12,406 bases of DNA from Pavlovales sp. CCMP2436 (Eukaryota > Haptophyta > Pavlovophyceae > Pavlovales): contig MU631330.1 in assembly GCA_026770615.1 (NCBI GenBank), forward strand, positions 202,303 to 214,708. Reading direction: 5' to 3'. Each line of letters opens with the position of its first letter. Within the stretch, counting starts at the first letter, position 1. Below the pieces are notes generated by a model. It worked only from the letters and a program-made list of their open reading frames with translations. It was not told where the DNA came from and did not search any database. This document shows, piece after piece, positions 8,869 through 12,406 of the stretch. Position numbers and translations under genes: made by a program.

Positions 8869-9586
8869 CATATATATATATATATACATGCATACATACA
8901 TCGAGTACATACATACATATATATATAAATTGCTTCTTAGCAACAAAAAACGAGACGGAAGCACGCGTCACCTGCGTGGAGCGGGTAAGCGAGACGGAAC
9001 CACGCGCAGAGTGCACCACTGTACGACTCGCCGAACGCGACCACAGTGCGGAAACCACTGCCATGCTGGTGCTGCCACGAGCTGTTGCGGCGCACGGCAT
9101 CGACGACCGCGCAGCATCCGCTAGAGCGTTCTCAACAGAGAGGCCCGCGACGTAGTTTGCAGTGAAGCAACCACCCACCGATGCCGGCGGCACGGAGAGG
9201 CCGTAGAAGCGGTGCTCGACTGAAACGCACAGCGCCCCGTGGCGCACCGACGCCTCGCCGCAGCTCGCGTGGTTTACGGTTCCATCGCCGCCCATACGGA
9301 GGAAAATGGGCACATGTGGGTCCTGTGCGTTGAAGTGGGTCGCATCCACATGGTAGCGGATTTTGAGCGGGGCGTGTGTGGCGGGTGCAGACCAGTCGAG
9401 GGGAACAGCGAGCCAGTGCTCTCCTTCGCGGTAGAGAGCTTGGCCGCCGTCGCCCAGGCTGCCGCCGAGCCCGCCTCGTCCGTGGCGGCTCGTCACGGGC
9501 AGGGGCGCCCAGGCTGGCTGCTGCCACGGCGGCCCGACGGCGCTCAGCAGGCAGCCGAGTGAACTGACAAATGAGACGTTCACCAT
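4485..9586 (-). CDS. Serine carboxypeptidase family S28, nine exons, 3' end missing
   Basis: S28 enzymes (lysosomal Pro-X carboxypeptidase, dipeptidyl peptidase II, PRSS16) are secretory or lysosomal serine peptidases that often cut next to proline. Exons on the - strand: 9586-8972, 8797-8614, 8312-8144, 7881-7783, 7279-7211, 6616-6549, 5852-5804, 5287-5158 and 4598-4485. All eight complete introns are GT...AG and all phases agree (1,2,0,0,0,2,0,1). About 500 codons are covered. Hallmarks in order: FLRMGGDGTVN, VEHRFYG, nucleophile Ser188 in FGESYSG, DGCVASSAVV, AYALANAPAMAVQ|YGAKRWLCEKL, GFATSCFYDSDCL, RAWRFQKCSQLDYLQ and RRLTMASLLLQCEFVFG. A hydrophobic N-terminus (VSFVSSLGCLLSAV) suggests a signal peptide. 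Odd: a one-base frameshift near 9107-9116, and no exon for the catalytic Asp (usually DPW) and His. Exon 9 ends at a good donor, so at least one more exon is expected. The family call is firm; function is uncertain without the missing residues. Confidence 0.85.
4668..4685. repeat. Hairpin-forming inverted repeat
   Basis: GTATTCTC and GAGAATAC arms of 8 bases with a 2-base spacer, in intron 8. Confidence 0.7.
4850..4933. repeat. Perfect 42-bp tandem duplication
   Basis: Two identical copies, 4850-4891 and 4892-4933, start tattcttgtaaatacatatc. They directly abut the 11-bp minisatellite. Confidence 0.95.
4941..5050. repeat. Minisatellite, ten perfect 11-bp units
   Basis: The unit atttctttcgt is repeated ten times with no mismatch in intron 8. 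Since 11 is not a multiple of 3, the array reads as an 11-residue repeat on each strand and creates spurious ORFs. Confidence 0.95.
5158..5287 (-). CDS. S28 exon 8
   Basis: Acceptor CCTCTAG. VRTGGTSPGRGDGEGRAGVE is a divergent loop. It is followed by VNSRAWRFQKCSQLDYLQ, the S28 'R.W.WQ.C...GY.Q' block. I placed the donor at CAGC|GTGCAC because only that phase (1) fits exon 9. GTGCGA 13 bases further on is the alternative and would add RAPTT but break the phase. Confidence 0.85.
5381..5580 (-). repeat. Three echoes of the exon 8 acceptor edge, 93-bp period
   Basis: gcggtgcgcacct occurs at 5381, 5474 and 5567 (spacing 93 and 93), and the true edge is at 5277-5294. The first two keep CTATACCTCTAG|GTGCGCACC, an acceptor identical to that of exon 8. 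The third has CTACAG|GTGCGCACC. The copy at 5341-5402 also retains the next part of exon 8, reading VRTAGKSPTREWGW instead of VRTGGTSPGRGDGE. Confidence 0.9.
5635..5658 (-). repeat. Echo of the exon 7 donor edge
   Basis: 23 of 24 bases match 5800-5823, including the complete CGACTGCCTG|GTGCG donor junction. The single change is a transition. It makes a fully plausible second 5' splice site 165 bases downstream of the first. Confidence 0.9.
5709..5790. repeat. GAA / GGA triplet repeat in intron 7
   Basis: gaa runs, a gga run and gaa again lie just past the exon 7 donor. They explain a spurious poly-leucine frame on the - strand. Confidence 0.9.
5804..5852 (-). CDS. S28 exon 7 (micro-exon)
   Basis: Acceptor CGTAATAG, donor GACTGCCTG|GTGCGT. 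49 bases: one base completes Arg, then YGGGFATSCFYDSDCL, a cysteine-containing S28-like block. Phase 2 in and 0 out agree with exons 6 and 8. Confidence 0.8.
6340..6364 (-). repeat. Longer echo of the exon 6 donor edge
   Basis: acctctccgtgatgagt (17 bases) is identical to 6547-6563, followed by gcggcg as in exon 6 after a small deletion. It preserves ACGGAGAG|GT on the - strand. Confidence 0.8.
6470..6479 (-). repeat. Short echo of the exon 6 donor edge
   Basis: acctctccgt is identical to the donor edge 6547-6556, again giving an ACGGAGAG|GT-like junction on the - strand. Confidence 0.5.
6549..6616 (-). CDS. S28 exon 6
   Basis: Acceptor AATTTAG, donor GGAGAG|GTAAAT. 68 bases, phase 0 in and 2 out: HADHPSASDQTRLAALAELI then TE and two bases of Arg completed by exon 7. 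It is short and poorly conserved in the family, but phases on both sides and coding-like GC content in AT-rich surroundings support it. Confidence 0.7.
6682..6714 (-). repeat. Echo of the exon 6 acceptor half
   Basis: 33 bases match the 5' half of exon 6 (about 6584-6616) at 30 positions. All three differences are transitions. The TTTAG acceptor itself is not preserved. Confidence 0.85.
6885..6960. other. GC-rich island inside intron 5
   Basis: About 75 GC-rich bases stand out in AT-rich intron 5. On the - strand a CCCCAG acceptor-like and a TTAG|GTACTG donor-like site flank 62 bases. That length does not fit the 0/0 phase between exons 5 and 6, and no frame resembles S28. It may be a relic exon, an alternative exon or an insertion. 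Confidence 0.3.
7125..7170. repeat. Purine-rich GGA/GAA repeat in intron 5
   Basis: Imperfect agg/gga/gaa triplets lie just past the exon 5 donor. A similar gaagaa tract is at 6961-7010. Confidence 0.85.
7211..7279 (-). CDS. S28 exon 5
   Basis: Acceptor GCTGCAG, donor GCAAGAG|GTTTTT. 23 codons in phase 0: YGAKRWLCEKLARAGGEALH plus VQE. It continues exon 4 as AMAVQ|YGAKRWLCEKL, a strongly conserved S28 junction. Confidence 0.88.
7447..7477. repeat. Dispersed intronic repeat, copy 2
   Basis: Second copy of the element at 4430-4460 (gggctgcaagt ... gttaaaagaact), in intron 4. Confidence 0.7.
7565..7620. repeat. 22-bp tandem repeat in intron 4
   Basis: The unit ggcagtga(a/c)gggtgtgacacaa occurs about 2.3 times and runs into the exon 4 donor echo. 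Confidence 0.8.
7621..7660 (-). repeat. Echo of the exon 4 donor edge
   Basis: acctgcactgccatg is identical at 7621-7635 and 7781-7795 (15 of 15), giving a second CATGGCAGTGCAG|GT donor on the - strand. Beyond it, gtcggc...gctgat resembles a more internal piece of exon 4, as if the copy had lost its middle. Confidence 0.8.
7672..7735. repeat. TATC / TATCTC microsatellite in intron 4
   Basis: Four-base tatc repeats pass into tatctc units just beyond the exon 4 donor. Confidence 0.9.
7783..7881 (-). CDS. S28 exon 4
   Basis: Acceptor CATCTTCAG, donor GTGCAG|GTAAGA. Exactly 33 codons: ARALFNVSDERRGEISDADL then AYALANAPAMAVQ. The last block plus YG of exon 5 is the S28 signature 'D.L.Y.LA...AMAVQYG'. 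Confidence 0.9.
7948..7970 (-). repeat. Echo of the exon 4 acceptor edge
   Basis: Matches 7861-7883 at 20 of 23 positions. It keeps an AG|GCGCGCGCG junction on the - strand (TTTAG), a decoy acceptor 89 bases upstream of the real one. Confidence 0.75.
8144..8312 (-). CDS. S28 exon 3
   Basis: Acceptor AAATGCAG, donor GGGGCG|GTAATA. 56 codons plus one base: LSTGALRRLAQAAARADHGF, then ASSSALAGGLLDGHACVGAM and RALALAVDRAIDSGA. A cysteine followed by a helix leading to ARALF in exon 4 fits the variable S28 cap region. It is less conserved than the other exons but phase-consistent on both sides. Confidence 0.65.
8331..8525. repeat. GAGTAT hexanucleotide-type microsatellite in intron 2
   Basis: Imperfect gagtat/gagtgt repeats fill most of intron 2. 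Both strands remain open over them, producing spurious MSMSMS or HTHTHT frames. Confidence 0.9.
8614..8797 (-). CDS. S28 exon 2
   Basis: Acceptor CCGCAG, donor CACCCAG|GTGCGG. It completes Asp from exon 1 (phase 1) and reads DGCVASSAVVNAILDLDEFD, the S28 'GA.ASSAPV.A..DF..Y' block. The second half is proline-rich in the phase-compatible frame (PAPPAPLPRLAPTPPPAPPP). Another frame there is alanine-rich, so a compensating error in this half cannot be excluded. Confidence 0.75.
8825..8928. repeat. CA / TA / TACA microsatellite in intron 1
   Basis: Runs of CA (8838-8868), TA (8869-8885) and TACA-type repeats make up most of the short intron 1 of the S28 gene. Confidence 0.9.
8944..8967 (-). repeat. 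Echo of the exon 1 end in intron 1
   Basis: 8951-8967 matches 8990-9006 inside exon 1 at 16 of 17 positions. The exon text reads AWFRLAY and the intron copy reads ACFRLVF, so the duplicate came from coding sequence and now lies just past the donor. Confidence 0.75.
8972..9586 (-). CDS. S28 exon 1 (N-terminus and catalytic serine)
   Basis: ATG at 9586 begins MVNVSFVSSLGCLLSAV. The frame is open to about residue 159 (SVENALADAA), then continues one frame over as AVVDAVRRNSSWQ...FRTVVAFGESYSGALCAWFRLAYPLHA and ends at CAG|GTGACG in phase 1. Ser188 is the nucleophile. The 615 bases plus one missing base give exactly the phase that exon 2 requires. Confidence 0.85.
9107..9116 (-). other. One-base frameshift in S28 exon 1
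   Basis: The conserved text runs in one frame to LADAA and resumes one frame over at AVVDAV, within the GC-rich run gaccgcgcag (+ strand). The shift equals one missing base. There is no room for an intron. It is either an assembly or sequencing error or a real inactivating mutation. Confidence 0.8.
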
Positions 9587-9930
9587 CTCACACCCTGGCT
9601 GCTCTCACGCTGCGCGCGCGCGCCCCGTTCGAAGCGCTTCCACTTGGCTCACTGAGCAAATTTTGCTACAACATTTGTGCCGCGAGCCTTCTTCGGAGCC
9701 TTGGACACGCGTTTCTTTTCTCCCGCCACTGCTCCCGCGATCCTGTTACCGTTCAAATCTTGCCGCGGGCCTCCTCATCTGACGTGTTTGAACGGTTTCT
9801 GTTTCTGTGATTTCGGTCTTTTTTGAAAAAAAGTGCACTTTTATTCAGAAACCGAAATGGGCATACAGTCCGAAGAACGTCCGGATTTTGACCGAAAGGA
9901 CCCTTTTATACCGAAAGAGCTTCTCGGAGT
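9587..9930. other. Upstream flank of the S28 gene
   Basis: No recognisable gene. This should contain the S28 promoter, but I see no clear TATA or initiator element. It holds a 14-bp palindrome aaaagtgcactttt at 9829-9842 and scattered ccgaaa/ttcgga words that recur at 11020-11065. Confidence 0.5.
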
Positions 9931-10350
9931 TTGTTTCGGAGTTCGGAGTTCGGTGGAAGACTTGCGCCAACATTGACTTCAGGCTCGTCGGTGGCTATGC
10001 CGTACCTCACACATGCGGACGCGAAGGCGGCGAAGGCGGCGGAGGCGGAGGCGGCGGCGCGCAGCAAGATCGCCGTTACGGCCCCGGCCCGCAAGCCCGT
10101 GATCGCCGCTACGGCCCCGGTCCGCAACGGCGAGGCTGAACGGATCGACATGTGCGCTGAAGAGGAGCGCGAGGAGGAGGAGGAGCGCAACACGGAGACC
10201 ATCCTCTGCACCTCCGCCAGGTTCAAGTTCCTCTTGCTCGCGCGGTTGCGCCGTGGCCCAAGGGCGAGGGTGGGTGGCACTGTAGCTGCGGTGAGGGGGG
10301 GTCTGGCACAACCTGCACCAATTGCGGGCAACGCAAGCCGGACCCGGAGG
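9931..10350 (+). CDS. Unassigned Ala/Glu-rich ORF, either strand possible
   Basis: The + strand is open through this region (ADAKAAKAAEAEAAARSK, a tandem IAVTAPARKPV / IAATAPVRN and an EEEREEEEE run). The - strand is open too. No domain is recognisable, and the open frames may only reflect GC-rich low-complexity sequence. Confidence 0.2.
10068..10130. repeat. 33-bp tandem duplication
   Basis: gatcgccg(t/c)tacggccccgg recurs at 10068 and 10101, an 11-codon period in every frame. Confidence 0.85.
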
Positions 10351-10354
10351 TACG

Positions 10355-10381
10355 CCCCCCCCCCCCCCCCCCCCCCCCCCC
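10355..10381. repeat. 27-base poly-C run
   Basis: 27 consecutive C on the + strand, inside the - strand transposase-like frame where it reads as a glycine run. Its length is unlikely to be accurate in any assembly. Confidence 0.9.
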
Positions 10382-10784
10382 AGGGATGCCGAGCGCGGCG
10401 AGGAGCTGGTCGAACTTCTCCGGCATGAAGCGCGTCAGGTTCTTCCAGCGCTCCGGGCCACCCGCGAAGAGCGTCGCCTTGTGCTCATCCCAGGGCGTGC
10501 GGTCGATGCCCTTCCTGAACGAGCGCCGCGCCGTCCTCCGTCTGCACGATCGCCTCGCCGACCTCCGTGATGATCTCCGTGACATCGATGATGGCAAACA
10601 CGCCGACGAGCTGGATGAGCGCCTGTGCCTCATCCCGCATGATCGTATCCTCCATCATCGTCCTTCGCAGCGACATCTCGCACGCCAATCGCGCCGCTGC
10701 TGCAACGGCAAACAACCGGGTCCCGGCGAATTGAGTCCGAAAGAGGTCCGGCAAAGTCCGGCAAATACAGAGGATCGCGGGCAA
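10382..10784 (-). pseudogene. Transposase-like N-terminal fragment
   Basis: On the - strand one frame reads EDTIMRDEAQALIQLVGVFA and on to GEAIVQTEDGAALV. Near 10520 a shifted frame takes over as FRKGIDRTPWDEHKATLFAG then ERWKNLTRFMPEKFDQLLAALGIP, ending in the poly-C run. The pattern 'R...R.F...F..LL..L' resembles the segment before the DDE core in PIF/Harbinger-type transposases. No DDE catalytic block follows. This is inference from pattern and could be wrong. Confidence 0.3.
10746..10765. repeat. 10-bp tandem duplication
   Basis: gtccggcaaa occurs twice in a row, directly next to the left arm of the inverted repeat at 10766. Confidence 0.85.
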
Positions 10785-10938
10785 TAAGAAACCGTCGTGT
10801 TAAGAAACTGAGCCTCGTTTTTTTGCCCTTCAATAGTAATTTTAACCAGAATTTAACAATTGTTTGTATGGAATTTGCTAAGAAACTTAGACTAAGCCTC
10901 AAAGAGCGCCGTTCTTATTGCCCGCGATCCCCTGTAGG
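10764..10938. mobile_element. MITE-like element with 25-bp inverted repeats
   Basis: tacag(a/g)ggatcgcgggcaata plus agaa at 10766-10790 is the reverse complement of 10912-10936 with one mismatch. The inner 19 bases pair perfectly. A TA dinucleotide at the outer ends (TA|CAG...CTG|TA) could be a target duplication. The 121-bp centre has no coding capacity and carries an imperfect direct repeat (taagaaact...gcctc at 10801 and 10880). Confidence 0.6.
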
Positions 10939-11127
10939 AGTTCCTGGTGGTAGAAAACAGAAACCAAAACAGAAAACGTGCAACCCGCACTTTGGCGGCT
11001 TTTCGCTTTAGGCTGTTTTTCAAGCCGATTTCGGTATTGCCCATACCGAAGCCGAAACCGAAACTTTTTTGCAAACACTGATTTGGGATTATGTAAATCT
11101 CATAATGCTACGGGGTTCAAATATCGT

Positions 11128-11190
11128 CGCGGGCCTTCTTCGGAGTTCGCGTACTTTTGCCCCCAGTAATCCTGCCAAAGAAGGCCCGCG
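11128..11190. repeat. 13-bp perfect inverted repeat
   Basis: cgcgggccttctt (11128-11140) and aagaaggcccgcg (11178-11190) are exact reverse complements separated by 37 bases. Confidence 0.85.
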
Positions 11191-11272
11191 GCAGGGTGTG
11201 ATACTGAAGCGTACATTTTGCCCCAGCGCAATCTTGCCAAAGAAGGCCAGCGGCAAGGGTGTGATACTGTAG
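11149..11272. repeat. Imperfect tandem duplication of about 60 bp
   Basis: Copy 1 is 11149-11208 and copy 2 is 11209-11272. Both run gcgtac...ttttgcccc...gccaaagaaggcc...gcggca...gggtgtgatactg. They differ by a few substitutions and small indels. Confidence 0.85.
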
Positions 11273-11399
11273 TGAGCCTTCTTTGCAGCCATTCCGCAAA
11301 GATACGTGCGGCTGCGAAGAAGACCCCGCTCTCTCGTTGCGCGGTCGCTCTCCTGCAAGCATGGAGGCGTGCAGGTGAAGCCGCAGTGGGGGGGCGAGG

Positions 11400-11640
11400 G
11401 GTTGCACGTACGCCGTGGGCCGTTACGTCGAGCAGCGCGCAGCGCTGCGAGATCGGAACATGGGCGCGTGCGGCGAGGCTTCGGCGGGCGAGGAGTGGGA
11501 GGCGCGGATAGGTGCGAACCGGGGCTGGCTGAGGGCAGTTTTTCCGGACGACGCCGACTTCACGATCGCGCCGTGGTCCGTGTGCGGGGGGCAAAAGATG
11601 TTCGCGCTCAACGCCCGCGTGGCCAGGCGTCAACTTTTTT
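11400..11640 (+). CDS. Exon-like GC-rich block, strand uncertain
   Basis: The + frame reads YVEQRAALRDRNMGACGEAS, then WEARIGANRGWLRAVFPDDA and DFTIAPWSVCGGQKMFALNA, which looks like folded-protein sequence. I recognise no family. The - strand is open too and fits an acceptor (AAAAAAAAG at 11636). I cannot decide the strand. Confidence 0.25.
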
Positions 11641-11665
11641 TTATATTTTTATTTTTATTACCCAC

Positions 11666-11947
11666 CTGCTTGCGCTTGTCGTCGACATCGACCAGCTTGT
11701 GCTTAAAGTTGTGCCGCGGTTGGAGCGGTCGGCGGGGGTCAGCAGCCGTGGGGGCAGGGGTTCACGCGCACTTCGGTCAGCCCGCCGGGCTGCGCCGGCG
11801 CGCGCACCGCCTGCGCCCGCGCACGCTCACGCGCCCGCTGACGCGGGGATCGAGTAGCTGGTGGTGCCATCGCCCGTGGCGGACGCAGCAACAGATTTGG
11901 CAGTGGTCCTGGTCGCACCCACTGACGCGCCCGCTGCCGAGCTTGCG
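11666..11947 (-). CDS. Possible - strand exon with GT...AG borders
   Basis: An AATTACAG acceptor (- strand, 11948) and a CGCAAGCAG|GTGGGT donor (11665) frame 282 bases. The last codons read RHNFKHKLVDVDDKRKQ and join in phase with a - strand frame beyond the next AT-rich stretch. Every frame over the full length has a stop, so a frameshift, a second intron or a wrong border is needed. The + strand is open as well. Confidence 0.2.
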
Positions 11948-12058
11948 CTGTAATTACCCCTTTTTTATAAACTCATATTCGAGGGGAGGAGATGCGCCCT
12001 GAACATCATGTTGCACAGCGGGTAGTTGACAGAAAGGAGCGATATGTGACCGTTTGCC

Positions 12059-12094
12059 CAGTTTACCAAACTGAGTGATCAGTTTACCGAACTG
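12059..12094. repeat. Two adjacent hairpin-like palindromes
   Basis: cagtttaccaaactg (12059-12073) and cagtttaccgaactg (12080-12094) are each self-complementary around a 3-5 base loop. cagttcgtaaac at about 12165-12176 is a near inverted copy. Confidence 0.75.
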
Positions 12095-12215
12095 TCAGTG
12101 CCATATGACCGGTGAGTGCCAAAACACATAATCGCGGTAAAGCTAAAACTGAGTGCTATAACTTCAGTTCGTAAACCCGCCGCCCAGTCCACCGCCGATT
12201 TTAGAAAGCACGGCG

Positions 12216-12406
12216 ATGCCTGAGTCTCGCCGCTCAGATGCATCTGCGCTGATGCAGGTCGTGCGCGTGCAGGGCACATGCAGGCGGCGCTGGGCTGGGG
12301 CAGCCCTCGCCTACCTCTTCCTCCCGGGCACCGCGAGCCCTAAGGTTACTGTATTGTTGTTGTTGTTGCTCGTTCCGCAGTACTGCGGATCGGTCCCGCC
12401 GCCAAG
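12216..12406 (+). CDS. Open frame running off the right edge, partial
   Basis: From ATG 12216 the frame is open for 63 codons to the window end: MPESRRSDASALMQVVRVQG, then GAALAYLFLPGTASPKVTVL and a leucine run. Alternatively 12345-12380 (GTTACT...CCGCAG) is a 36-base intron of phase 0, with an exon YCGSVPPPK after it. Either reading keeps the frame. No family is recognised. The GTT-rich stretch argues mildly for the intron reading. Confidence 0.3.
   Translation, partial: MPESRRSDASALMQVVRVQGTCRRRWAGAALAYLFLPGTASPKVTVLLLLLLVPQYCGSVPPP

Noticed and set aside
9239..9567. + strand ORFs opposite S28 exon 1
   Set aside because: They are antisense shadows; the - strand carries clear S28 motifs.
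10386..10787. 133-codon + strand ORF
   Set aside because: No protein-like motif, and the - strand gives the more convincing transposase-like sequence.
1..12406. tRNA, rRNA or other structured RNA genes
   Set aside because: I scanned for A-box/B-box pairs and GGTTC-type T arms and found only isolated partial matches without cloverleaf context.

Overview
The window looks like nuclear DNA of a eukaryotic microalga or related protist. GC-rich protein-coding islands are separated by AT-rich, microsatellite-filled introns with GT...AG ends. There is no operon structure, no ribosome binding site pattern and no densely packed long ORFs. I cannot name the species from sequence alone.

Layout. (1) 1-390, + strand: an intron end (CT/CA pyrimidine tract, AG at 80-81) and the last exon of a monoacylglycerol-lipase-like alpha/beta hydrolase. 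(2) 391-1400: its 3' flank, then a GC-rich Ala-rich exon-like island of unknown nature. (3) about 1404-3726, - strand: a decayed, frame-broken element with a CPLC...H...H..C zinc knuckle and a 23-residue proline-rich tandem repeat, probably a retroelement or other transposon remnant. Copies of a 27-bp repeat lie at both ends. (4) 4485-9586, - strand: the main gene, a serine carboxypeptidase of family S28 (prolyl carboxypeptidase / dipeptidyl peptidase II / PRSS16 type). I reconstructed nine exons by hand. Every junction is GT...AG and every adjoining phase agrees. The catalytic serine is present (FGESYSG), and so are the W..QKCSQ and LTMASLLLQC..VFG blocks. The C-terminal part with the catalytic Asp and His was not found, and there is a one-base frameshift in exon 1. 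(5) 9587-11280: repeat-rich DNA with a MITE-like inverted repeat and a short transposase-like fragment on the - strand broken by a 27-C homopolymer. (6) 11300-12406: GC-rich sequence open on both strands, paired hairpins, and an open frame running off the right edge.

The most unusual signal is in the S28 gene. At least seven of its splice boundaries have one or more partial 'echo' copies of the exon edge plus splice site in the neighbouring intron, including three in-register copies of the exon 8 acceptor (two 93-bp periods). The echoes differ from the true edges mostly by transitions. This suggests introns that grew, or formed, by local tandem duplication across exon-intron junctions, leaving many decoy splice sites. 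The hydrolase (+) and the S28 gene (-) converge on the element between them, which may have disrupted the S28 3' end.
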